A stretch of 64,000 nt of DNA, taken from assembly GCA_029880265.1 (NCBI GenBank), contig JAOUOT010000010.1, forward strand, positions 51,174-115,173, written 5' to 3'. Position 1 is the stretch's first letter; every line of letters starts with the position of its first letter. A model generated the notes under the pieces. That model saw nothing but the letters and a program-made list of their open reading frames with translations. It did no database searches and was not told where the DNA came from. The stretch comes from Spirochaetia bacterium. Its GTDB lineage: Bacteria; Spirochaetota; Leptospiria; Turneriellales; JAOUOS01. A program made the translations under genes and the position numbers. Of the stretch, positions 17,511 through 25,222 are shown in pieces.

Positions 17511-19280
17511 ATGGCGAAAGAAAAAAAAAATAATACGAAAAATGAGAATGTGCCCGAAAAAACCGGCGCAAAAATTGTGATTGATACGCTTTTAGAAAAC
17601 GGGGTAAAAGACTGTTTTGGCTACCCTGGCGGGGCCATATTGCGCGTATATGATACTATATTTCATACTTCAGAATTAAAGCACTATCTGGTAAGGCACG
17701 AACAGGGCGCGGTTCACGCGGCCGAAGGCTATGCCAGAGCTACGGGAAAGCTGGGCGTTTTAATCACCACGTCGGGCCCGGGGGCCACGAATATCATGAC
17801 GGGCCTGGCCGACGCAAAGATGGATTCTACTCCCATTCTTGCGATAACCGGTCAGGTCGGCACCTACGAGATAGGCACAGACGCCTTTCAAGAAGTCGAT
17901 ACCTACGGTATGACTATACCCATTACAAAATATAACGCTCTTTTAAAATCGCCCGATGACGCGGCAAGGGTCACAAAAGAAGCGATTGCCGTCGCCTTAT
18001 CGGGCAGGCCGGGGCCTTCTTTGATTGATTTTCCTAAAGACGTGCAAAATGGTTTAAGCTCAAATTATAAAGACGTAAAAATGCGCATACCGGCGTTTCA
18101 TGTAGAAAAACCCGAAATTAGCGGCAGTGTTGACGAAATTATAAACGCTATCAACCGGTCGGCGAAACCGGTTTTATATGTAGGCGGCGGGGCGGTTATA
18201 TCAAACGCTTCAAGAAATATTATAGAACTTGCCGAAAAAGCGCAAATTCCGGTGGTTTCTACCTTGACGGGTTTGGGAGCTTTTCCCGGCGATCATAAAT
18301 TAAGCCTTGGAATGCTCGGCATGCACGGCACGGCCTATGCCAACAAAGCGGTTATGGAATGCGATTTTATTCTATCGCTTGGCGCCCGCTTTGACGATCG
18401 GGTGGCCACCAATACCGAAGATTTTGCTAAAAATGCTATAAAGGCGCAAATTGATATTGATTCCGCAGAAATCGAAAAAAGGGTCAACGTAGATTTTTTT
18501 ATATCGGGCGATTTAAACGACGTTTTACAGAAGATTAACCCTCAGATAGAAAGCGTTTCAAAAAGCCCGTGGGCCGAACATGTTCAAAAATTAAAAATCG
18601 CTCATCCTCTGGCGTTTGACGAGGGCGGCTCAGAAATTAAGCCCCAGCAGTTGATTTATGAACTGTGGAAGAAAACAAAAGGCGAGGCGGTTATTGTAAC
18701 AGACGTGGGCCAGCATCAGATGTGGACGGCGCAGTTTTATCCGGTAAAACATCCGCGTCAGTTTATCTGCTCTTCGGGGCTAGGAACAATGGGCTACGGG
18801 CTGCCGGCTGCCATTGGGGCGAAAGTAGGCGTTCCCGATAAAGACGTTATTTTAATTTCTGGCGATGGCTCTATTCAAATGAATATACAAGAGTTGGGCA
18901 CGGCTAAAATGTATAATATACCGGTTAAAATTATTCTTTTTAATAACGGTTATCTGGGGATGGTCAGACAGTGGCAGGAGCTTTTCTTTGAAGAAAGGTA
19001 TTCTCATTCAACCATGAGCGGCAACCCAGACTTTATTAAACTGGCCGCGGCTTACGATATACCCGGCAAAACAATTGTCTCAAAAAAAGAAATAGAAGAA
19101 GGCTTGAGTTTCCTTTTAAGTTCAAAAGGCCCTTGCCTGCTCGAAGTAAGCATCCCATGGGAAGAAAAAGTTTTTCCGATGATTCCGGCGGGTAGAAACT
19201 ATGAAAATATGATTGAATATGAACATAAAAAAGACAAAGGAAGCCTGGTGTCAATCATACCGCATAATCCGCAAAAATGA
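17511..19280 (+). CDS. ilvB: Acetolactate synthase, large catalytic subunit
   Basis: A 589-residue ThDP-dependent enzyme that condenses pyruvate with pyruvate or 2-ketobutyrate, starting valine, leucine and isoleucine synthesis. The N-terminal pyrimidine-binding domain has [13 protein letters not shown] and the catalytic Glu in [29 protein letters not shown] follows. The FAD-binding middle domain is followed by the C-terminal ThDP motif, [16 protein letters not shown] through to the asparagines in [13 protein letters not shown]. Length is normal. The small subunit gene follows after 17 bases. Confidence 0.96.
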   Translation: MAKEKKNNTKNENVPEKTGAKIVIDTLLENGVKDCFGYPGGAILRVYDTIFHTSELKHYLVRHEQGAVHAAEGYARATGKLGVLITTSGPGATNIMTGLADAKMDSTPILAITGQVGTYEIGTDAFQEVDTYGMTIPITKYNALLKSPDDAARVTKEAIAVALSGRPGPSLIDFPKDVQNGLSSNYKDVKMRIPAFHVEKPEISGSVDEIINAINRSAKPVLYVGGGAVISNASRNIIELAEKAQIPVVSTLTGLGAFPGDHKLSLGMLGMHGTAYANKAVMECDFILSLGARFDDRVATNTEDFAKNAIKAQIDIDSAEIEKRVNVDFFISGDLNDVLQKINPQIESVSKSPWAEHVQKLKIAHPLAFDEGGSEIKPQQLIYELWKKTKGEAVIVTDVGQHQMWTAQFYPVKHPRQFICSSGLGTMGYGLPAAIGAKVGVPDKDVILISGDGSIQMNIQELGTAKMYNIPVKIILFNNGYLGMVRQWQELFFEERYSHSTMSGNPDFIKLAAAYDIPGKTIVSKKEIEEGLSFLLSSKGPCLLEVSIPWEEKVFPMIPAGRNYENMIEYEHKKDKGSLVSIIPHNPQK

Positions 19281-19297
19281 GAAAATAGGAGAAAAAT

Positions 19298-19810
19298 TTG
19301 AAGCATTTACTTTCAGTTCTTGTCAGAAATCATTACGGGGTTTTATCTCATGTCTCGGGTCTTTTTACCCGCCGGGGATACAATATTGATTCGCTTTCTG
19401 TAGGCGAGACCGATAACCCTGAATATTCTATTATCACGATGGTTGTAAACGAAGAGCCGAAAATGGTCAGACAAATTGAAAAACAGCTTTATAAGCTTGT
19501 CGATGTCATTAAAATTGAAGATTTAACGCAGAAAGAATCTTTGCAAAGAGAGCTCGTCGTATTAACTGTCGAGACCAACCGCGCCAACCGTCAGGAGATT
19601 TTGGCTCTGGTCGAAGTTTTTAAGGGAATTATTGTCGATATGACAGATAGCGCCGTTATGATTGAGATGAGCAGCAACCCAAGGCGCATTGAAACTTTTA
19701 TTAAAGTCTTTTCAGAATACAATATCATGCAAATAGCCAGAACGGGAACAATTGCCCTTGAATTTCCTTCGGGCCGCTCTCGAAAAGAAAACTCTAAAGA
19801 ATCTAAGTAA
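19298..19810 (+). CDS. ilvN: Acetolactate synthase, small regulatory subunit
   Basis: A 170-residue ACT-domain protein that stimulates IlvB and confers valine feedback inhibition. The N-terminal ACT domain shows SVLVRNHYGVLSHVSGLFTR and YNIDSLSVG; a second ACT-like half with LVVLTVETNRANRQEIL follows. The start is TTG, fixed by an AGGAGA ribosome-binding sequence 5 bases before it and by homology of the first residues. It is the second gene of ilvBN. Confidence 0.95.
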   Translation: MKHLLSVLVRNHYGVLSHVSGLFTRRGYNIDSLSVGETDNPEYSIITMVVNEEPKMVRQIEKQLYKLVDVIKIEDLTQKESLQRELVVLTVETNRANRQEILALVEVFKGIIVDMTDSAVMIEMSSNPRRIETFIKVFSEYNIMQIARTGTIALEFPSGRSRKENSKESK

Positions 19811-19819
19811 ACTTAAACA

Positions 19820-21007
19820 ATGAAAGGCGTTTTTACAAAAAGATATCTTTTCATTTGGCTTCTTTTAAATTTTTCTTTATTTTTTTTTTGCTCTCCCTCT
19901 ACCGAAGATTATATCTTAAAAGCCAAGACAGAACTTGCAAAAGAAAACAGTATAAATGCGTTTCGCTACTTTCAAAAGGCCTATGAGTCTTCGTTGCCCG
20001 ACGAGTATTTTCTTTTAGACAGAGATCGCTCTTTTTCTACATTTGCCTTATCTGCAAAAAGAGAACATGCTATTTTTCTTGAAGAAAAAGAAAATAAGAA
20101 GGGTAAAATAAATCAATTTGAAATTATTGACTTTGTAAACGACGAAAGATTTGGCGCAGAAATTAAAGGAGAAGTTTATTCTTTATCCCTTTCTCCTTCG
20201 GGCAAATATGCCGTTTTTTTGACTGATCCCGACGCAAATAAAAATTTAATGTTAAAAAGTACAGTAGAAAATGAAAACGAAGACGATGAAAAAAAATGCG
20301 CCATTTTAATATGGGATATCGCTAAAGAAGAATATCATCCCATAGAAAACCTGCCTCTTAATTGCCGCGAAAAGCCCGCTGTTTCAGATTTTGGACTGAT
20401 TTTGTTTGTTCAAGACGAAAAAATAATGGCTTATGATATTAAGAAAAATCCCTATGTTCGCCAATATATTGAAAATTCTTTAGATAAGACCTTAAATGAT
20501 ATTACAAATTTAGGAAGCGTGTTTTACTCTGCGTCAAATACTCCCTACCTTCTATATGGAAATTTCGGAACATACACCCTTTATAGCATTAAAGATAAGA
20601 ACATTCAAAAAATTACAGACAAAGCTTCTTTTAATAAAGTATATTTTCTTGTCTCAGAAGAACATATCGGCGTGTTTACGGGCGGGGCCTCAGAGCATAA
20701 AATTGATTTTTTCAGCAATGACTCAAAGAATTCGTTATATCAAATTGAAACCCAAAGCTGGAAAGACGCCGCGTTTATATCGCCCGAACATTATTATTTC
20801 TTAAAAAAGAACAGGCTGGTTGAAGCCAAAAACGCAGGAATCGCCGAAATTCCGTTTTGGGCGACTAAAATATACGCCGGCAAATCGACGGAAATTTATT
20901 TCTTATCGTCTTTGGGCACGGCCATGAAATATGCCGGTAAAAAGCCTCCCCCTGACAGCGTTGTAATTTTTAAAACGGCAAACGAGCTTGACGAAATAGG
21001 AGACTGA
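19820..21007 (+). CDS. Predicted lipoprotein of unknown function with propeller-like repeats
   Basis: A 395-residue protein with an N-terminal hydrophobic signal (residues 9-23) followed by Cys24 in LFFFCSPST. Phenylalanine at -1 is unusual for a lipobox but compatible with the relaxed spirochaete rules. Residues 30-55 look like one TPR-type helical pair (KAKTELAKENSINAFRYF), and the rest is beta-rich with WD40/TolB-like segments such as LSLSPSGKYAVFL. I do not recognise a family. It starts 9 bases after ilvN, yet its context looks more like the next three genes. Confidence 0.65.
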   Translation: MKGVFTKRYLFIWLLLNFSLFFFCSPSTEDYILKAKTELAKENSINAFRYFQKAYESSLPDEYFLLDRDRSFSTFALSAKREHAIFLEEKENKKGKINQFEIIDFVNDERFGAEIKGEVYSLSLSPSGKYAVFLTDPDANKNLMLKSTVENENEDDEKKCAILIWDIAKEEYHPIENLPLNCREKPAVSDFGLILFVQDEKIMAYDIKKNPYVRQYIENSLDKTLNDITNLGSVFYSASNTPYLLYGNFGTYTLYSIKDKNIQKITDKASFNKVYFLVSEEHIGVFTGGASEHKIDFFSNDSKNSLYQIETQSWKDAAFISPEHYYFLKKNRLVEAKNAGIAEIPFWATKIYAGKSTEIYFLSSLGTAMKYAGKKPPPDSVVIFKTANELDEIGD

Positions 21008-21066
21008 AATTAAAAGAAAAAGTCTTTACACGGCGACTTAATTTTGAATTTCTACAGGTTTTCTTT

Positions 21067-22722
21067 ATGACTTTTATATTTTTTGCGCTAATATTAATTT
21101 CAGCCATACTCTATCTTGTGTTCTCTTTATCAGAGGGTTACGGGTATAATCTGTTGCACGAAAGGGCATCAGGCGGCGAAAAAATAACCGACGACGAAAA
21201 AAAACTGGAATCTTTGCAAGATACAATTCAAAGTACGCGTCTGGCCCTTAGAGATTTAGACCTTGAGCATAAAATAGGCAAAATATCGTCTGAAGATTTT
21301 GACGCCTTAAAAAAAGAAATGCTATCAGACTGGGCAAAAGTAGAAGAAGAATATAACGCGTTATTAAAGAAAAATCCGGGTTATAAAAAAGTAAAATCTG
21401 ATAAAAAAGAAAAAGCAGGCGAATCAACTAAAAAGACGAAGCAAGAGCAATCGGCGAAGTTTTGCCCGTCATGCGGCGGCGAAATAAGCAATCCGCTAAA
21501 AGATAAATTCTGTAGTTTTTGCGGAAAACCGTTTAAAAAGAATAAAGGCCTTAAAAGCGCGGCAATTATATTATTTTCTTTTGCCTTTTTATCGGCAAGA
21601 CCCGCTTCTGCCGTTGAGTTATCGATTGAAATTATAAACGAAACTAAAAAGTCAGCGGGGTCGGCTGAAGAGCTGCATATTTATAAAATAGGAAACGATC
21701 TGGTTTTGGCCGAAACCAAAAAAAACGCAGGTTCTTCTTATGAAAATAAGAATATTCAGATGAATAACTCTACAGGTTTTTTAATTCATGCCGTTTACAA
21801 AAAAAATTCATATTTTAAGATTCTATCATATAAGGGCGAAAAATCGCTAAAAACAAAACTTTCAGTTTACGATGAAACCTCTGCATTTTCGACGCAGATT
21901 GTTACAAGAAGCATGTATGATATGCGTTATGTTAACGACAGTATCGTGGTTCACGCTCTCTATAGTTTTGAAAATAAGTCAAATAAAGCATTTTCAGAAA
22001 AAGACGGGGGGCTTATTGTTTATATACCGCCTGAAATTAAAAATCCTGGGGCGGCCATAAGCATTGAAAACGACGAAGCTTCATTTGAATGGCAGTCTGT
22101 TGAGATTTTACCCGATAACAGAGAACCGGGAAGATACCGTCTTCCTGTAGGCTCAAAGCCGGGGGTTCAATATATAAGGTTATTTTATACTTTACCATAT
22201 CAAAGCAAAAACGCTTCTTTGAATTTAAAACATTATTACAGACAATCGATGCCGGTTGAGTTTTCCATAGAGCCGAATAACGTAAATGTAAGAATTAAAG
22301 AAATACCCGACTGGAAGCCAAACTGGAAAAAGGCCGAAGCCGAGGGTCAAACTTCTCTGCCTTTGCCCGTTATCGAAAAAACTGTAACGCTGCTTTTTTC
22401 AGGGGGTACGCCTGCTCAAATTCAACAAGAAAAAGCCGCGAGTCGTCCCGCTGCAGACCAGCAGGTTTATGCGGTATCGCCATTTACGGCGCTTGAAAAA
22501 TTATTCTTATCTGTTTTTTCGGTTTTATTGTTTTTTGTTTTACTGACATATCTGCGGCAAAAACCCCTCTGGCTAAAGAGTATCTGGCTAAAACGAAAAG
22601 AAAAACTTATGAGTAAAATTAAAACCGCCGATGCGCTGCCTCTTTCTGATGAAGAAAAAGAAAAATTAAAAAGTAAACTCAATAATCGTCTTGAATTAAT
22701 CAACCATCGCTTGAACAATTAG
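21067..22722 (+). CDS. Membrane protein with zinc ribbon, possibly cytochrome c biogenesis-associated
   Basis: A 551-residue protein. A transmembrane helix (residues 2-20) is followed by a coiled region containing DLEHKIGKISSEDFDALK. This resembles the N-terminal region of CcmH/CycH-type proteins. A zinc ribbon (CPSC at 133-136, CSFC at 149-152) comes next, then a second hydrophobic segment (165-182), a long beta-rich region and a third transmembrane helix (about 477-500) with a basic tail. It stands 9 bases before a CcmA/CcmB-like pair, so I infer a role with that transporter. The extracytoplasmic domain is of unknown function. Confidence 0.6.
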   Translation: MTFIFFALILISAILYLVFSLSEGYGYNLLHERASGGEKITDDEKKLESLQDTIQSTRLALRDLDLEHKIGKISSEDFDALKKEMLSDWAKVEEEYNALLKKNPGYKKVKSDKKEKAGESTKKTKQEQSAKFCPSCGGEISNPLKDKFCSFCGKPFKKNKGLKSAAIILFSFAFLSARPASAVELSIEIINETKKSAGSAEELHIYKIGNDLVLAETKKNAGSSYENKNIQMNNSTGFLIHAVYKKNSYFKILSYKGEKSLKTKLSVYDETSAFSTQIVTRSMYDMRYVNDSIVVHALYSFENKSNKAFSEKDGGLIVYIPPEIKNPGAAISIENDEASFEWQSVEILPDNREPGRYRLPVGSKPGVQYIRLFYTLPYQSKNASLNLKHYYRQSMPVEFSIEPNNVNVRIKEIPDWKPNWKKAEAEGQTSLPLPVIEKTVTLLFSGGTPAQIQQEKAASRPAADQQVYAVSPFTALEKLFLSVFSVLLFFVLLTYLRQKPLWLKSIWLKRKEKLMSKIKTADALPLSDEEKEKLKSKLNNRLELINHRLNN

Positions 22723-22731
22723 GTATAAAAG

Positions 22732-23475
22732 ATGTCCCTGAAAAAAACATCGGGAAAGAAAATCGGCGCAAAAACCCATGAAAAACTGATAAGTTTTCAA
22801 AATTTAGGCAAACAGTTTGATTACCGGTGGGCCGTCAGAAAGGCTTCGGGAGAAATAATGAATAATGAATATATTTCTCTTTTGGGCCCTAACGGAGCTG
22901 GAAAAACTACCCTTCTTCACTTGTTAACACGTTTATACAAAGCTCATGAGGGCATCGTAAACTACGACGGATTTAAAAGTCTTCAGCATTTTTACGGCGA
23001 GATGGATTTATTGAGCCACCATAGCATGTTTTACCCGAGGCTTTCTGCCGAAGAAAATTTGAATTTTTTTTTAAGATTAAGGCCCGATAGAGAAATTCAT
23101 GAAAATATTAAATATTCATTAGACTATACGGGGCTTACGCATGTTAAAAGAAAGAAAGCCGACGGCTTTTCAAGAGGCATGCTGCAAAGGCTTTCTCTGG
23201 CAAGATTTATTGCCGCTCGTCCCTCAATGGTTTTTTTAGACGAGCCGTTTACGGGGCTTGATTTGGCGGGGCAGAGAATGCTTTATAATATCTTAAAAGA
23301 AAGAGGCATTCCAGAATTAAACTGGAAAATTAAAAGCTTTATTTTAGTCGATCATGATTATAAAAGAGCCTATGAGCTTTCAGAACTCTTTTGGCTCGTG
23401 TCAAAAGGAACATTGCAGAAAAAAACAACTAAAAAAGACCTTTCTTACGCAAATCTGGAGAAAAACCTTATATGA
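22732..23475 (+). CDS. ABC transporter ATP-binding protein, CcmA-like
   Basis: A 247-residue ATPase with Walker A GPNGAGKTTLLH, a signature region GFSRGMLQRLSLAR and Walker B MVFLDEPFTGLD. The LSGGQ signature is changed to FSRGM, which is also common in CcmA-class proteins. The downstream overlapping gene is a CcmB-like permease, which supports a heme-exporter-type transporter for cytochrome c maturation. The assignment rests mainly on this pairing; another exporter class remains possible. Confidence 0.75.
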   Translation: MSLKKTSGKKIGAKTHEKLISFQNLGKQFDYRWAVRKASGEIMNNEYISLLGPNGAGKTTLLHLLTRLYKAHEGIVNYDGFKSLQHFYGEMDLLSHHSMFYPRLSAEENLNFFLRLRPDREIHENIKYSLDYTGLTHVKRKKADGFSRGMLQRLSLARFIAARPSMVFLDEPFTGLDLAGQRMLYNILKERGIPELNWKIKSFILVDHDYKRAYELSELFWLVSKGTLQKKTTKKDLSYANLEKNLI

Positions 23476-24170
23476 GAATCTTTTATAATGTTTTTAAGAA
23501 AGAGTTAAACCTGCTTTTTAAGGGCACGGGTTTTATATGGCTTTCTTTTGTTTTTTCAGTAGGCCTTTTTACGTTATTTCGATTTACTTTGCCGGCGCAT
23601 AATATGAATATTGAAACGGCGATCAGTATTCTTTGGGGAGCTTATGTAATAAGCTGTCTTTTCTCGCTTTTAGCGGCGCAGGAATGGGAATGGGAATGGT
23701 TCGCTTACCGGGCTGTTCGGTTAAGCGGCACGGCGGGGCATACGGTTTTTTTAAGCAAGTCAATAGCCACCTTTGTCGCGTTAAGTTTATTATGGATATT
23801 TATTTTAACCGTTTGGTTCGTTTTCTTTGGAGGGTCGTTTCTGCCGGCAGACGCGTCGATACCTGTCATATTGATAAAATATTTTTCTAAATTTTTAGTA
23901 GTGGGCATTTTGGCCACGCTGGGTATTACATTTTTAGGGCAGCTTGCCGCGGTTTTGGCTCTTCATAGCAGATTTCGGCATATTTTGCTTTTAATTCTGT
24001 TTTTTCCCATGAGTTTGCCGGTTTTAATTGCGGGCAGCTCTTTTTGCCGGCTGGCATGGCAAGAGGCCGAATGGTCAGAAATGTCGGGTCTTCTAAATTT
24101 GCTGGCGGCGTTTCTTTTTATTTATGCGGCAGCCGGTATTGCGTTATATGATTATTTATGGGAAGAATAA
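23472..24170 (+). CDS. CcmB-like ABC transporter permease
   Basis: A 232-residue protein with six predicted transmembrane segments (about 20-38, 48-67, 95-117, 130-160, 165-190, 208-228) and almost no extramembrane domain. The pattern, length and N-terminal FYNVFKKELNLLF resemble CcmB heme exporter subunits. It overlaps the ATPase gene by four bases (ATGA). No ccmC, ccmE or ccmF is in the window, so the pathway is only partly visible. It ends before a strong hairpin. Confidence 0.7.
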   Translation: MRIFYNVFKKELNLLFKGTGFIWLSFVFSVGLFTLFRFTLPAHNMNIETAISILWGAYVISCLFSLLAAQEWEWEWFAYRAVRLSGTAGHTVFLSKSIATFVALSLLWIFILTVWFVFFGGSFLPADASIPVILIKYFSKFLVVGILATLGITFLGQLAAVLALHSRFRHILLLILFFPMSLPVLIAGSSFCRLAWQEAEWSEMSGLLNLLAAFLFIYAAAGIALYDYLWEE

Positions 24171-24179
24171 AACGGCCGG

Positions 24180-24226
24180 TTTTGCGGTTTGCGCGGCGGG
24201 CCTGCGTCTGCGCGCAAACCGCAAAA
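24180..24226 (+). terminator. Very strong hairpin after the CcmB-like gene
   Basis: A perfect 16-bp inverted repeat (24180-24195 with 24211-24226) encloses a GC-rich 15-base loop, 10 bases after the stop codon. There is no T-run directly after it (the nearest begins at about 24243), so it may be a terminator with delayed U-tract or an mRNA-stabilising element. Confidence 0.6.
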
Positions 24227-24283
24227 CACAATAAATCGCATATTTTTTTCTTTACAAATTTAGGCTTAATTTAATTTATACTT

Positions 24284-25177
24284 ATGGGCGTATTCTCATC
24301 GGCTAATAAAAAGGTATCTTTTCGGGCAAAAGATACTCTTGTATGCCCCGTCTGCAAAGAAGAACAGCATCGGGAAGAATTAATGTCGGGCGGCGGACGT
24401 TTAATCGCCGGAAAGCTCACCCCCGAATTAAGACGACTTTATGAAGAAAACAAAAAATTCGGTAAAATATATCCGTTAGCTTATATTTTAGACGTATGTC
24501 CGAAATGTTTATACTCTTCGTTTCCGAAAGATTTTGCTCAGCTTTCTGAAAAAGAAATTATAACTTTGAAAAACTCGGCTCCTTTAAGAGAAAAATTAAT
24601 GAAAACCGTTTTTACAGAAGTTGACTTTAAAAAAGACAGAGATCTTGTTTTAGGAACCGCTTCTTATATACTGGCCATAGACTGCTATCATTTTCGGGAG
24701 AATAGTATTGCCCCTACGCCAAAGAAAGCGGTTGCTTCTATTAGAGCGGCATGGATGCTTCACGATTTGTATAAAGAAGCTTCATACAGACCCTATGATA
24801 AAGCCAGAGATTTCTATTACATGGAAGCCGTGCATAACTATCAAAAATGTTTAGATTTAATGCAGACCGGTAAAGAGCCGGTAGAGTCTGCCACATATAT
24901 GCTGGGTCCCGATCAAGATCATAATTGGGGATATGACGGTATAATATATTTGAATGCCTATTTAACAAAAAAATATTATTCGCAGTTAGCCGATTCAAAA
25001 GCCGAGCAAATGAAAATGCTTGAAGCTTCTAAAAGATATTTGTCGAAACTATACGGAACCGGTAAAAAAAGTCGAAATAAGCCTTCTGTAATAGTCGATA
25101 TGTCAAAAGACTTATATGACGAATTAGGTAAAATTATTGAAGAAATGAAACAAGCCGAGACATCAGTATCTGTTTGA
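24284..25177 (+). CDS. DUF2225 family protein with N-terminal metal-binding cysteines
   Basis: A 297-residue cytoplasmic protein. Two cysteine pairs, CPVCKEEQ near residue 22 and CPKCLYSS near residue 71, form a zinc-ribbon-like site. The rest is helical with TPR-like segments, including HNYQKCLDLM. DUF2225 proteins are common in spirochaetes and Firmicutes; their role is unknown. The gene starts without a clear ribosome-binding sequence and lies 45 bases before the OmpA-like gene. Confidence 0.8.
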   Translation: MGVFSSANKKVSFRAKDTLVCPVCKEEQHREELMSGGGRLIAGKLTPELRRLYEENKKFGKIYPLAYILDVCPKCLYSSFPKDFAQLSEKEIITLKNSAPLREKLMKTVFTEVDFKKDRDLVLGTASYILAIDCYHFRENSIAPTPKKAVASIRAAWMLHDLYKEASYRPYDKARDFYYMEAVHNYQKCLDLMQTGKEPVESATYMLGPDQDHNWGYDGIIYLNAYLTKKYYSQLADSKAEQMKMLEASKRYLSKLYGTGKKSRNKPSVIVDMSKDLYDELGKIIEEMKQAETSVSV

Positions 25178-25222
25178 CAAAAATTCTATCGATAAAATCA
25201 ATATACAAAATGGAGAAATTAA

